This document shows, piece by piece, positions 1 through 9,772 of a DNA stretch of 64,000 nt. The stretch comes from Bacteroides congonensis (GTDB lineage Bacteria; Bacteroidota; Bacteroidia; Bacteroidales; Bacteroidaceae): the NCBI RefSeq assembly GCF_900130125.1, contig NZ_FQXY01000011.1, positions 1,116,001 through 1,180,000 on the forward strand, written 5' to 3'. How positions within the stretch are numbered: position 1 is the first letter of the stretch; every line of letters begins with the position of its first letter. The position numbers and the translations under genes were made by a program. The notes below the pieces were generated by a model. That model was given only the letters and a program-made list of their open reading frames with translations, searched no databases and was not told where the DNA came from.

Positions 1-72
1 GGCATTTTGTGCCACTTTGTGCGCAACGACAGTGCCAACACCGCCTGCACCAATAATAAGAACTCTACCCAT
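1..72 (-). CDS. Saccharopine dehydrogenase-like protein, 5' tip only
   Basis: The first 24 codons of a minus-strand gene enter the window and the rest lies beyond base 1. The peptide begins MGRVLIIGAGGVGTVVAHKV, which is a Rossmann-fold dinucleotide-binding start (GxGGVG). This opening is typical of the saccharopine dehydrogenase family, which in Bacteroides usually includes the carboxynorspermidine dehydrogenase of polyamine synthesis. That assignment rests on only 24 residues. The start codon is the ATG read from 72 to 70, behind an AT-rich leader. Confidence 0.6.
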   Translation of the reverse strand, partial: MGRVLIIGAGGVGTVVAHKVAQNA

Positions 73-169
73 TTCTTTAAATTGCGAATTAAAAATTAAG
101 AATATAAGAATTGTTTATGGAGCAAATATACGTGATTATTTTCAGATAATCATTCGTCGGTACTCCTTT

Positions 170-1453
170 TTATTTGTATCGCCGTAAGGTACCGTTCTCA
201 AATTCCAGCGTTTTGCCATTGTAGAACCAAGTTTCAAAACGATTATCTTTTTTCAACTCGATTTCTACCGGATCACCGATGGACAGACGGCATTCATCAG
301 TGCTCATACCTGTTTCCAACTCACCGCGGGAGATGAGCTGCCAACGCTTTTCAGTGATGCCCGGATATTTTTTCTGTATATCTTCAAATCCGAAAAGATC
401 CTCGATATAATTCGCATTTCTGACAATAACATCATATTTCAAGTCAGCTTCCAGTTCATAGAAGACTCCGGCTTTGTCTTCCAATGACAGAACACTCAGA
501 CTGCCTGATGGAGCCAAATTAATGTCTTTGATATTCAGAACCGTATACCGGGGCAAATGAACACGTGATTCCGTCTGCTTGCCTTCAAGGGAAACCACCC
601 TTTTAGCAGGCAATATCTTTTTAGGATAAACGGTTCGTCCCAGATATTTGTTTTTCAGTCCTTCGATATTATCAGAGTTTTTATTCGTGAAGCTGATCGC
701 ATTCGAAAAATATTTCATTCTCTTTTCGCCTTGAAAGTCATTCAGATCCATGCCTGAGTTGGTTCGTGAGAGTGCGACTTCGAGATAGTAAGAATGTCCT
801 TGTGCATCCTTAAATATGATTTTCACAGGATATGTCTGATTACCGACTCCGACGGCGGTTATTGTAGCTTCCGTATTGGCAGGAATGGCTACATCCCGAT
901 AACCGGAATAATTATTAATATCATCTACACGCACGCTTTCGGATTGAATATAGATTGTTTTTCCTATTAACAGGTTCTTTGCCGTATCTACATCTTTCAA
1001 ATAGACTAATCCATTGACGCATGCGCGGGGAGCTTTCTCGCAAATTTCATCCAGTCGCATATTTTTTATGTCATAGTAATATTTTTCTCCTTCACATTCG
1101 AAAATGAAACGGGTGGAATAATTGGTGCTGTTTGATATGTTTTGGGCTTTTTCTTCAGTTCCGGTGAAAGTGAGGATTTTGTGTTTCAGCAAACTATTAT
1201 CTACCCCCTTGTCGGTATCATAGTTAGAAAGTGTAGGCAGGAACATATCCCGTGAAGATGGAGCGAACATAAATTTCATTCCGGGCGTCCACTTGCACAA
1301 AAGTTGCAATGGGAAGTTACTTTTGATAAATTGCTCTTCTTCACTTTCGGGAATTTCCTGAGTGGAAGGGGTGGTGACAATATAATCGTTTTGTGCTGTG
1401 ACAGGAGACGTACCACAACAGAAAAAAAACAGAAAAAGAGCGATGATTCTCAT
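170..1453 (-). CDS. Secreted protein of unknown function with a BamE-like C-terminus
   Basis: 427 residues. A hydrophobic signal peptide of about 20 residues ends at an Ala-Gln, so the protein is exported. I do not recognise a family for the body. Two stretches (about 155-230 and 265-345) each open with a similar G-[KR]-T-[IV]-Y phrase, which suggests a duplicated small beta module. The last 55 residues (GMSTDECRLSIGDPVEIEL, then WFYNGKTLEFENGTLR) follow the SmpA/OmlA/BamE layout of GM-t-eV--lG-P then W-Y then F--G-L; that is an inference from pattern. It lies between the saccharopine-dehydrogenase gene and a divergent META lipoprotein. A TACATTTG (minus strand, 1515-1508) is a possible -7 element. 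Cell location is probably periplasm or outer-membrane face. Confidence 0.7.
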   Translation of the reverse strand: MRIIALFLFFFCCGTSPVTAQNDYIVTTPSTQEIPESEEEQFIKSNFPLQLLCKWTPGMKFMFAPSSRDMFLPTLSNYDTDKGVDNSLLKHKILTFTGTEEKAQNISNSTNYSTRFIFECEGEKYYYDIKNMRLDEICEKAPRACVNGLVYLKDVDTAKNLLIGKTIYIQSESVRVDDINNYSGYRDVAIPANTEATITAVGVGNQTYPVKIIFKDAQGHSYYLEVALSRTNSGMDLNDFQGEKRMKYFSNAISFTNKNSDNIEGLKNKYLGRTVYPKKILPAKRVVSLEGKQTESRVHLPRYTVLNIKDINLAPSGSLSVLSLEDKAGVFYELEADLKYDVIVRNANYIEDLFGFEDIQKKYPGITEKRWQLISRGELETGMSTDECRLSIGDPVEIELKKDNRFETWFYNGKTLEFENGTLRRYK

Positions 1454-1559
1454 ATTTATTTACTTTTTGTGAACTATGTAAATTGTTCGTTTGTTGTACA
1501 TTCAATGGCAAATGTATATATTTTATATTGTATTGGATATTATTTTCCAATCTTTTTGA

Positions 1560-1567
1560 TATCTTTG
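1560..1567 (+). promoter_or_regulatory. Bacteroides -7 promoter element before the META lipoprotein gene
   Basis: TATCTTTG fits the Bacteroides -7 consensus TAnnTTTG and lies 30 bases before the ATG at 1597. The -33 TTTG partner is poor: only an ATTGG at 1532-1536, a few bases too far upstream. Confidence 0.5.
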
Positions 1568-1596
1568 CCCCCAATTTAACTTAAACGTTATAACAT

Positions 1597-2385
1597 ATGA
1601 ATAAAGTATTAGTTTCAATTTGCATTGCCGGTGCGGCGCTTGCAATGTCTTCATGCCGTTCGGTTGAGAAGGCGATCCCTTTGTCATCTATCAATGGTGA
1701 GTGGAATATCATAGAAATCAATGGCTCGAAAGTTACTTCGGGCGAAAGTAGAACACTTCCTTTTATTGCTTTTGATACCGCAACGGGGCGCGTATCCGGT
1801 AGCAGCGGTTGCAACCGTATGATGGGTAGCTTCGACGTAAACGCGAAACCGGGAAGCCTTGAACTCGGCGCAATGGGCAGCACTCGGATGATGTGTCCGG
1901 ATATGACAACAGAGAGAAATGTATTGGGTGCTCTTGCACAAGTGAAAGGATATAAGAAAGCCGGCAAAGACAAACTGTATCTTTGCAATGCGTCCAATCG
2001 TCCGGTTATAACTTTGGAAAAAAAGGAGGCTGATGTGAAATTGTCGGTATTGAACGGAGAATGGAAAGTGAAGGAAGTGAATGGCGAAGCAATTCCTTCC
2101 GGTATGGAGAAGCAACCTTTCATCACTTTTGATGTGAAGGAAAAGATGATTCATGGTAATGCCGGATGTAATATGATAAATGGCGGTTTTGAAACCAATA
2201 CAAATAATGCCAAATCCATTTCTTTCGCGAGAGTGGTAAGCACGATGATGGCTTGTCCGGATATGGAAACGGAAGGCAAGATTCTGAAAGCGATGAATGA
2301 GGTGAAATCATTTGATGTATTGTCCGGTGGTGGTATCGGTTTGTATGATGCCAACAATGCATTGGTGCTTGTTTTGGAGAAGTAA
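1597..2385 (+). CDS. META-domain lipoprotein with two META repeats
   Basis: 262 residues. A short signal peptide ends in a lipobox (ALAMSSC), so the protein is a lipoprotein. Two META (HslJ-like) domains follow, at about 30-145 and 150-260. Each opens with L-NGEW--EINGS/EVNGE and contains G-GCN--[MI]-G-[FG] and a STRMMCPDM or STMMACPDM motif. The duplication is plain from these matching phrases. META proteins sit in the envelope and are linked to outer-membrane stability or drug tolerance in other bacteria; no substrate can be read here. The gene has its own -7 element and a strong terminator, so it is probably monocistronic. Confidence 0.85.
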   Translation: MNKVLVSICIAGAALAMSSCRSVEKAIPLSSINGEWNIIEINGSKVTSGESRTLPFIAFDTATGRVSGSSGCNRMMGSFDVNAKPGSLELGAMGSTRMMCPDMTTERNVLGALAQVKGYKKAGKDKLYLCNASNRPVITLEKKEADVKLSVLNGEWKVKEVNGEAIPSGMEKQPFITFDVKEKMIHGNAGCNMINGGFETNTNNAKSISFARVVSTMMACPDMETEGKILKAMNEVKSFDVLSGGGIGLYDANNALVLVLEK

Positions 2386-2411
2386 TAAAATAAGAATAGT
2401 ATATATTAAGG

Positions 2412-2452
2412 TATGCCTGTGTCGAATATGACGACACAGGCATATTTTTTTT
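2412..2452 (+). terminator. Rho-independent terminator after the META lipoprotein gene
   Basis: A 13-bp perfect stem (TATGCCTGTGTCG paired with CGACACAGGCATA), a 7-base loop and an uninterrupted T tract at 2445-2452. It lies 27 bases after the stop codon. Confidence 0.9.
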
Positions 2453-2593
2453 CCTGCATTGAACCGAAGCCGTCTGCATTTGTTTTATGAAGCAGTTGCT
2501 GATTGAGTCCGGACGTGACTATGTCAGCAGTGTTTATTTATTAAAACTGTCTTTTTGGCAGATATTATGTCATGCATTCGTATAATTTCCTTT

Positions 2594-2609
2594 TGGCACA
2601 CGGTTTGCT
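2594..2609 (+). promoter_or_regulatory. Candidate sigma-54 (-24/-12) promoter upstream of dnaK
   Basis: TGGCAC, five bases, then TTGCT: an exact match to the RpoN core promoter with the correct GG-to-GC spacing (GG 2595-2596, GC 2607-2608). It predicts a start near 2620 and a leader of about 90 bases before the dnaK ATG at 2712. The leader contains a small hairpin (CGTCC/GGACG near 2630-2646). No convincing TAnnTTTG box is visible in the 2453-2711 gap. Function is inferred from sequence alone. Confidence 0.45.
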
Positions 2610-2711
2610 TTTTAATAAGCGTCCGTTCGGGACGAAGCTCTGCAATAGGAGCGGAGAAACAACCGGACAAAAAGAAATCATTGAATAATAATAAATAAAA
2701 AAATAACGATC

Positions 2712-4628
2712 ATGGGAAAAATTATTGGTATTGACTTAGGAACAACAAACTCTTGTGTTTCTGTATTTGAAGGTAACGAACCGGTAGTAATCGCAAACAG
2801 CGAAGGTAAGCGTACGACTCCTTCAATAGTTGCTTTTGTAGATGGTGGCGAACGTAAAGTAGGTGATCCTGCCAAACGTCAGGCTATTACCAACCCGACA
2901 CGTACGATTTTCTCTATCAAACGTTTCATGGGTGAAAATTGGGATCAGGTACAAAAAGAAGTGACTCGTGTTCCTTATAAAGTAGTGAAAGGTGACAACA
3001 ATACTCCGCGTGTTGACATCGACGGACGTCTGTACACTCCGCAGGAAATCTCTGCAATGATTCTTCAGAAGATGAAGAAGACTGCTGAAGATTATTTGGG
3101 ACAGGAAGTGACAGAAGCTGTTATTACAGTTCCTGCTTATTTCTCTGACTCTCAACGTCAGGCCACAAAAGAAGCCGGACAGATTGCCGGTCTGGAAGTA
3201 AAACGTATTGTAAACGAACCGACAGCCGCTGCTCTTGCATATGGTCTGGACAAGGCTCACAAAGATATGAAGATTGCCGTATTCGACCTTGGTGGTGGTA
3301 CATTCGATATCTCTATCCTCGAATTTGGTGGTGGTGTATTTGAAGTGCTTTCTACAAATGGTGATACTCACCTTGGTGGTGATGATTTCGACCAGGTAAT
3401 CATCAACTGGCTGGTACAGGAATTCAAGAATGACGAAGGTGCTGACCTGACTCAGGATCCGATGGCTTTGCAACGTTTGAAAGAAGCTGCTGAAAAAGCT
3501 AAGATTGAACTTTCTTCTTCCGCAAGTACAGAAATCAACTTGCCGTATATTATGCCGGTAGGTGGTGTGCCCAAGCACTTGGTGAAGACTTTGACTCGTG
3601 CTAAATTCGAATCTTTGGCTCACAGCTTGATTCAGGCTTGTCTTGAACCTTGTAAGAAAGCAATGAGTGATGCAGGTTTGAACAACGCTGATATTGACGA
3701 AGTAATCCTTGTCGGTGGTTCTTCACGTATTCCGGCTGTACAGAAATTGGTAGAAGATTTCTTCGGTAAGGCTCCTTCCAAAGGTGTGAATCCGGATGAA
3801 GTGGTAGCTATTGGTGCTGCTGTACAAGGTGCTGTTTTGACAGACGAAATCAAGGGTGTGGTATTGTTGGATGTAACTCCGTTATCAATGGGTATCGAAA
3901 CACTGGGTGGTGTAATGACTAAGTTGATCGACGCTAACACTACAATTCCGGCTCGTAAGAGTGAAACATTCTCTACTGCTGCCGATAATCAGAGTGAGGT
4001 TACTATCCATGTATTGCAGGGAGAACGTCCGATGGCTGCTCAGAATAAATCAATCGGTCAGTTCAACTTGTCAGGTATTGCTCCGGCTCGTCGTGGTGTT
4101 CCTCAGATTGAGGTTACATTCGATATCGACGCTAATGGTATCTTGAAAGTCTCTGCCAAGGATAAGGCTACCGGTAAGGAACAGGCTATCCGTATCGAAG
4201 CATCCAGCGGTTTGAGTAAGGAAGAAATCGAAAAGATGAAGGCTGAAGCTGAAGCTAATGCTGAAGCAGATAAGAAAGAACGTGAAAAGATTGATAAGCT
4301 GAACCAGGCTGACAGCGTAATCTTCCAGACTGAAAATCAGTTGAAGGAATTAGGTGATAAGTTGCCTGCTGATAAGAAAGCTCCGATTGAAGCTGCTTTG
4401 CAGAAACTGAAAGATGCTCACAAGGCTCAGGATTTGGCTGCTATTGATGCTGCTATGGCAGAGGTAAATACAGCTTTTCAGGCTGCAGGTGCTGAAATGT
4501 ATGCTCAAGGCGGTGGTGCCCAAGGTGGTGCACAGGCTGGCCCTGATATGAATGGTGGTGCTGGTCAACAAGACGATAGCAAGCATGGAGATAATGTTCA
4601 GGATGCTGACTTCGAGGAAGTCAAATGA
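2712..4628 (+). CDS. dnaK: Molecular chaperone DnaK (Hsp70)
   Basis: 638 residues, full length for DnaK. It is the ATP-driven cytoplasmic Hsp70 chaperone, working with DnaJ and GrpE. The phosphate-1 loop IGIDLGTTNSCVSVFEG is at residues 4-20, the NEPTAAALAYGLD segment near 165-180, phosphate-2 loop FDLGGGTFDISIL near 192-204 and the VGGSSRIPAVQ adenosine motif near 335-346. A substrate-binding beta domain (about 385-500) and a charged helical lid follow, then a Gly/Gln-rich tail ending DADFEEVK, close to the usual EEVD-like end of bacterial DnaK. No grpE or dnaJ is adjacent. A sigma-54-like site lies upstream and a strong terminator follows. Confidence 0.98.
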   Translation: MGKIIGIDLGTTNSCVSVFEGNEPVVIANSEGKRTTPSIVAFVDGGERKVGDPAKRQAITNPTRTIFSIKRFMGENWDQVQKEVTRVPYKVVKGDNNTPRVDIDGRLYTPQEISAMILQKMKKTAEDYLGQEVTEAVITVPAYFSDSQRQATKEAGQIAGLEVKRIVNEPTAAALAYGLDKAHKDMKIAVFDLGGGTFDISILEFGGGVFEVLSTNGDTHLGGDDFDQVIINWLVQEFKNDEGADLTQDPMALQRLKEAAEKAKIELSSSASTEINLPYIMPVGGVPKHLVKTLTRAKFESLAHSLIQACLEPCKKAMSDAGLNNADIDEVILVGGSSRIPAVQKLVEDFFGKAPSKGVNPDEVVAIGAAVQGAVLTDEIKGVVLLDVTPLSMGIETLGGVMTKLIDANTTIPARKSETFSTAADNQSEVTIHVLQGERPMAAQNKSIGQFNLSGIAPARRGVPQIEVTFDIDANGILKVSAKDKATGKEQAIRIEASSGLSKEEIEKMKAEAEANAEADKKEREKIDKLNQADSVIFQTENQLKELGDKLPADKKAPIEAALQKLKDAHKAQDLAAIDAAMAEVNTAFQAAGAEMYAQGGGAQGGAQAGPDMNGGAGQQDDSKHGDNVQDADFEEVK

Positions 4629-4661
4629 TTCCGATAAGGAAACAGATAATAAACAATAAGC

Positions 4662-4695
4662 AAAAGCGTGCAGCTCAATGAGTTGCACGCTTTTT
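4662..4695 (+). terminator. Terminator between dnaK and the convergent helicase gene
   Basis: AAAAGCGTGCA pairs with TGCACGCTTTTT around a short AT-rich loop, 34 bases after the dnaK stop. The A-rich left arm and T-rich right arm let it act in both directions, but the helicase gene ends 108 bases further on. Confidence 0.85.
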
Positions 4696-4802
4696 GCGTT
4701 TATGTTTATTTGCGGATTTTTCAATCCTACATCACTCCATTACCGTTTCCTTTATAGAAAAACTCCCCCGTTGAATTACGAAAAAAAATCATATATCTTA
4801 AG

Positions 4803-7800
4803 TTATATGGAAAGAACCAGATCTGCTAGCAAGACAGCCGTTTCCGGTTCGTTTTTCGGTGCATCCTTAGCTTTCCATGCCACAACGAACCGAACAGATG
4901 CAGATTTCACTTTATAACCTTTTTCTTGCCATTCCGACAATGTGGTCTGCATGTTTTGTGACAACTTTGCTACCGGTTTGTTGGTCTGCGTATTATATAA
5001 AACGAAATTGTTGTAATTTAAAGGATCTCCACCTTTCAATGCTAATACTTCTTGCTTAAGTTCTTTGAAAAATCCCAAATAGACATCTTTATAAGAGAGT
5101 TGCAGGACTATTTCTTCGGGCATTGCATACTCTTTTTTACTGATATAATACTGGTCTGTTCTCAAATGACTGAAACAATCGCCGTTCGTATGCACAAACA
5201 GTCGATTTTTTGCACGGGTCATTCCCACATAGTACCGACGCATCAAATGGGCATCTTTCGAATAGTTGTCAGATATGAGCATATATACGTCATCAAATTC
5301 TCTGCCCTTAGCTTTATGGATAGTCGATACCACAACATCAGTACCTGAAACATCACAGAAATCTTCCACTGATGACTCAAATACAAACTCTTTGAAGTCA
5401 CTAAAATATTTAGTTTTATTGGTCTGCTCAAACAGTTGTACGCAATGCTTTACATATGCCAAACTTTGACTTTTGTCATAAGTGGAAAAGGTTGTATGTT
5501 TGGCAGCTTCCCATAATTCTTCCGGAATTAAGGGTGTCTTCACTCGTTTGTCTATATACCTCAAGAAATATCTCATCTCGGCCATGTTCCAAAAAAGGAA
5601 ACCATCCATAGATTGTATTAACTTGCTGTTTATGCCATATTTTCGCAAAAGAGCTACCAGAATTACAGCTTCTTCGTTTGTCTGGGTGAGCACACATGAA
5701 GTGCCGTCGTTCTTCCGGTAGTGAACCAATTCCTCAACGAGTGGCTGATACATATACTTTGATTGATGGCGTGTTACCTCAACCCAACCATCTTCTTCTC
5801 TCATTGAGATAATTGGCGTACTTTTCATCCTTTTACTGATACCTCGCACAAATTCGTTCGCGAAATTAACCGGATGATGAGCACTACGATAATTCTCAGT
5901 CATTTCAATAAACTTGCTTCCGGATTCTTGTGTCAACTGGTACATATATCTGGAATCGGATCCACGGAAATCATAGATGTTTTGGTCATCGTCGCCTACC
6001 GCTATCACACGCATCTCTTCGTTTTTGGTCATAAGAGCCTTCACGAGTGCATATTCCTCAGCACTCATGTCCTGAGCTTCGTCTATGACCAGTACCGTTT
6101 TTCCGATTTTGTTCGGCTCCACTTCTCCTTGGTCGATCATCTCGGCCGCCTTTGAAACAACGTTCTTTGCAGCCTCAAGGTTACCTATCCGACCCAAAAG
6201 GTCAAAACAATAGGAGTGAAATGTCTTTATTTCGACAAAGTGGGCGGCATTGCCTATCAGTTCCATGAGTCTCTGCTTGAATTCCGTAGCGGCTGCCCTT
6301 GAAAACGTTAACATCAGAAGTTGTTCGTGTTTTACATCTTCGAGCAGTAAAAGTGATGCAAGCTTATGTACCAATACCCGTGTTTTTCCACTGCCGGGAC
6401 CTGCCGCGACAACGATGCAACGTGACTCTTTATCAGAAATAATTTCCATTTGGCGTTTGGACAACTGACCAAATAATTGCTTGTATTTCTGTGGAGTCAA
6501 GTTACGTTGTATTTCGCTGACTCTTTCTTCTTTGAAATATTTTGTGACAAACTTTTTGTAGTCCATTTGGAAATAGTCTTGAACATACTGTAAAGCTGTA
6601 TTGTAATCCTTTACCATCAAATTGGCATATTCGCCTACAATATGAACTTGCTGGATCTTCTGCTTGTAGAATTCGTTAAGCATCCGGTAGTCATCCTGCT
6701 TATACCTCGATTTGTTGTCTTTTATTCTTTGTATATTCATGGCGTTATAAAGAACTAAGAAGCCGCCTTCGAGTTTGAGTGCGCCTATTTTCGACAGATA
6801 CAGAAGTGCCTCTTCTACTTCTTCCAACTGCAGGTTATCAAGTCCGCTAAAAAGGGATTGGGGGCTTGACTTTATTTGATTTAGAAGTTCTACCACAGAA
6901 AATTGAACGGCTTTGTTTGGGGAACTCCCCTTGTCCACATCAGCAGACAACTTATATAGCCATTCCACAGTAAAACGACTGATTTCCAATCGCTTTTCAA
7001 AACGCCTGATGATTGATTCCGAGTCTGCCTGACGACTGATTTCCATATTGTGGCCTGCATCTTCTTTCTTGCGAATATATCCCTTGACCGTGAGGAAGTA
7101 GAGTAGTGTCCGGATATCTTTTTCTTTGGATGCATTAATTCCGTCGTTCACAGCATTGTCATTCAGTTGTTTGCATGATATCCGCAAAGATTCGTCAGGA
7201 ATATGGCTGAGGATGTATTGTTCAAGTTTCGCAAAACGTTCGAGTAGTGTCCGTGATTTTCGTTCCGAGTCGCCTACATCCAGCAGATAGGCGGATATAT
7301 CTTTACTGTCTGCCAATATGCCTTCCTGCCTCATTCGTTCTACGGCAGATATGACTTCACGTTTGCTTATCCCCAATATATCTGCCAGATAATCAATTCG
7401 TGATTCAGCTTCTGAATCTTGGGCTTTGGTAATATGTTTTTGAGAAATCAGTGATTTGATGATTCGGACAGCCTTCTCTATTTCATCACTGCCAAATAAT
7501 AGTGACGCTGATATGCGCTCTCTTGCTTCATCCATGTTCTTTACTGTGATACCTGTGGCATATACATGAGGCACATTGTTTCCTCTTACCAGATATCCAC
7601 TTTGTTCCAAAGCTGCCAAAGCTGTCCGCACACGAGTTTCAATATCGGATACCGAATCGTCCCAACCTGCTTGCCGGGCAATTTCCAATGCGGAACAGCT
7701 GACTTTCGTGCGTTGTCTGGTAAGGTCTTTTATTGCTTTCCACACCTGTTGAATTTCGCTGATACTTAGCTTTGTCTGGTTCAACAGTATAAAATGCTTA

Positions 7801-9680
7801 TCCAGGTCATTGTCACTATAAAGTACATAGCACCGTGCGCTGAGATTGGGGTCACGACCGGCTCTGCCTGCTTCCTGAACATAATTTTCCAATGAGTCGG
7901 AAATATCATAATGTACCACAAGACCGACATCTTTCTTGTCGACTCCCATGCCGAAAGCTGACGTTGCCACGATGATGCGTACCTGATCATTCATGAATGC
8001 GTCTTGGTTTGCAATCTTTTCGTCAGCTTCCATCTTGCCATTGAAAGGTAATGCCTTATAACCGTCACGGGTCAATCTGTCTGCCAGTTCTTTTGTACGT
8101 TTAGTGCGTGATACGTAAACGATTGTCGGGCAATCGGATTCAGCCACAAGTCCCCTCAGTTTTAAGTATTTATCATTATCACTTTCGGCATGTATGACGG
8201 AATAACGCAGATTTGTTCTTGAAGCCGTTGATGCAAACAATTCCAAGTCTAAATTCAGTGTCTGTTTGAAGTAGTCACAGATGTCTTGTACTACCTTCTG
8301 CTTTGCCGTAGCAGTGAAGCAGGATACAAGTATCGGATTCTTGCATTTTTTCTTTTGTTGGTATTCACGGATGAATTTACCTATATAGAGATAATCAACC
8401 CTGAAATCCTGTCCCCATGAAGAAAAGCAGTGTGCTTCGTCTATTACAAATCTCACGACATGACGTGCCATCAAGATTTTCTCAATGGTTTTTGAGCGGA
8501 GCATTTCGGGAGATATATATAAAAGTGAAGCTTCCCCGTCTTGTACTCTTTGTATAGACAATGCTCTTGTGATAGGGTCTAAAAGGCCATTGATGGTTAC
8601 AGCATCAGTAATACCTCTATCGGCAAGATTGTCTACCTGATCTTTCATTAGCGACTGCAATGGTGAAATAACAACCGTAAGTCCATGCACGGAACGGCCT
8701 GCCATGAGTGCAGGTAATTGAAAGGTAAGTGATTTTCCACCGCCGGTAGGGAATATTGCCAACAATGACTTGCTTTTTACAGCTGCTTGGGCGGCTTGTT
8801 CTTGAAGCGGTTCGCCTTCATAGGTGCGGAAGTGGTCATATCCAAAGAAGGCTTTTAAGTTATGGAGTACATCCAGCCGGGTATTGCAGTAAACACAGCT
8901 TTCGCTACAACTGGTATGACGCAGAAGTTTCATGACAAATTCCACTTCGGGGTAATTGTGAAGTACCCATCCGGGAGTAATGGAGCGATGGTCGGTAGTG
9001 TCTATTAGAGCCAATGCGTATGCCAATTCGCATGGATGTTGCGCAATGAGCATGTCAAGGTCGGCGTGTTGGCAGATTTTTCCCACATAAAGATTTCTTA
9101 TGAGCTCGGACACCCCTTCGTTTATAAATTTCGCACCTGCCATACTGAGAAATCCTTCAAATTCTTTTTGGTCTTTCAGCAATGATGCAAACAGCTTGCG
9201 TTTTTCGTCCGGCAACGAATTCCAACGGGCTATTTCGTCCAGTAGAAGATCTTTTGCTTTTTCGCAATCATTCACCGGATTGTTCATTTGCTCACTTATC
9301 AGTTTGTCATCTTTTACCAGCCTATGGTAAGGGCGTTCCGGAAACAATAAAGGCGAGACATAAAGTGTATCGACTAAAATCCAGTGGCATGTTTTATTGG
9401 TGAACAGATATTTGGCATCATGATGAATGATATTGTGTCCGCAGATATAGTCTGTATCATTAAGAAATTCAAACAGTTCCTCTTTCGAAGTTTTATGATA
9501 TGTTGCGCCGTCATGGCGGAGTGCTCCGATATCATGAATTTTACGATCTTTCAAACCAATCTCTACATCTACTATGGCATAGCGTGGGGCATCATATGGT
9601 ACAGATGTAATTTTATTACTGATGACATTATTTGTGTCTTCAGTTTTCTTGATTCCTATGAGTCGGCTCCATATTGACAT
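4803..9680 (-). CDS. Giant fusion helicase: DnaQ-like domain + RecQ helicase + UvrD-type helicase
   Basis: 1625 residues with two complete helicase engines. Residues 33-150 look like a DEDDh 3'-5' exonuclease: D38 and E40 (VDVE), N83...D88 (GHNIIHHD) and D138, but the expected His before the last Asp appears to be Asn. A Cys cluster (CSESCVYC, 258-265) precedes the RecQ core: Walker A PTGGGKS (311-317), DEAH (414-417) and QEAGRAGRD (602-610). A long helical linker with winged-helix-like segments runs to about 1060. The SF1A engine follows: Walker A AAGPGSGKT (1092-1100), VIDEAQD, GDDDQNIYDFRG, a STIHKAKGREF motif and VGMTRAKNRL near the C-terminus. RecQ and UvrD both move 3' to 5', so one chain could unwind and degrade or remodel DNA ends. 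It stands alone, transcribed divergently from 10026. Genome maintenance or anti-phage roles are both possible. Confidence 0.9.
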   Translation of the reverse strand: MSIWSRLIGIKKTEDTNNVISNKITSVPYDAPRYAIVDVEIGLKDRKIHDIGALRHDGATYHKTSKEELFEFLNDTDYICGHNIIHHDAKYLFTNKTCHWILVDTLYVSPLLFPERPYHRLVKDDKLISEQMNNPVNDCEKAKDLLLDEIARWNSLPDEKRKLFASLLKDQKEFEGFLSMAGAKFINEGVSELIRNLYVGKICQHADLDMLIAQHPCELAYALALIDTTDHRSITPGWVLHNYPEVEFVMKLLRHTSCSESCVYCNTRLDVLHNLKAFFGYDHFRTYEGEPLQEQAAQAAVKSKSLLAIFPTGGGKSLTFQLPALMAGRSVHGLTVVISPLQSLMKDQVDNLADRGITDAVTINGLLDPITRALSIQRVQDGEASLLYISPEMLRSKTIEKILMARHVVRFVIDEAHCFSSWGQDFRVDYLYIGKFIREYQQKKKCKNPILVSCFTATAKQKVVQDICDYFKQTLNLDLELFASTASRTNLRYSVIHAESDNDKYLKLRGLVAESDCPTIVYVSRTKRTKELADRLTRDGYKALPFNGKMEADEKIANQDAFMNDQVRIIVATSAFGMGVDKKDVGLVVHYDISDSLENYVQEAGRAGRDPNLSARCYVLYSDNDLDKHFILLNQTKLSISEIQQVWKAIKDLTRQRTKVSCSALEIARQAGWDDSVSDIETRVRTALAALEQSGYLVRGNNVPHVYATGITVKNMDEARERISASLLFGSDEIEKAVRIIKSLISQKHITKAQDSEAESRIDYLADILGISKREVISAVERMRQEGILADSKDISAYLLDVGDSERKSRTLLERFAKLEQYILSHIPDESLRISCKQLNDNAVNDGINASKEKDIRTLLYFLTVKGYIRKKEDAGHNMEISRQADSESIIRRFEKRLEISRFTVEWLYKLSADVDKGSSPNKAVQFSVVELLNQIKSSPQSLFSGLDNLQLEEVEEALLYLSKIGALKLEGGFLVLYNAMNIQRIKDNKSRYKQDDYRMLNEFYKQKIQQVHIVGEYANLMVKDYNTALQYVQDYFQMDYKKFVTKYFKEERVSEIQRNLTPQKYKQLFGQLSKRQMEIISDKESRCIVVAAGPGSGKTRVLVHKLASLLLLEDVKHEQLLMLTFSRAAATEFKQRLMELIGNAAHFVEIKTFHSYCFDLLGRIGNLEAAKNVVSKAAEMIDQGEVEPNKIGKTVLVIDEAQDMSAEEYALVKALMTKNEEMRVIAVGDDDQNIYDFRGSDSRYMYQLTQESGSKFIEMTENYRSAHHPVNFANEFVRGISKRMKSTPIISMREEDGWVEVTRHQSKYMYQPLVEELVHYRKNDGTSCVLTQTNEEAVILVALLRKYGINSKLIQSMDGFLFWNMAEMRYFLRYIDKRVKTPLIPEELWEAAKHTTFSTYDKSQSLAYVKHCVQLFEQTNKTKYFSDFKEFVFESSVEDFCDVSGTDVVVSTIHKAKGREFDDVYMLISDNYSKDAHLMRRYYVGMTRAKNRLFVHTNGDCFSHLRTDQYYISKKEYAMPEEIVLQLSYKDVYLGFFKELKQEVLALKGGDPLNYNNFVLYNTQTNKPVAKLSQNMQTTLSEWQEKGYKVKSASVRFVVAWKAKDAPKNEPETAVLLADLVLSI

Positions 9681-9772
9681 ACGTTCAATATAATAAGTTG
9701 TTTTATAATTTGAATTTATTATGTATCTGTGGTGTATTCTTATTCAGATATAATAACCCGCACAATCACATA

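Noticed and set aside
2823..3623. A 266-codon open frame antisense to dnaK
   Set aside because: It is opposite a highly conserved gene, has no signal, motif or promoter, and follows from the codon bias of dnaK.
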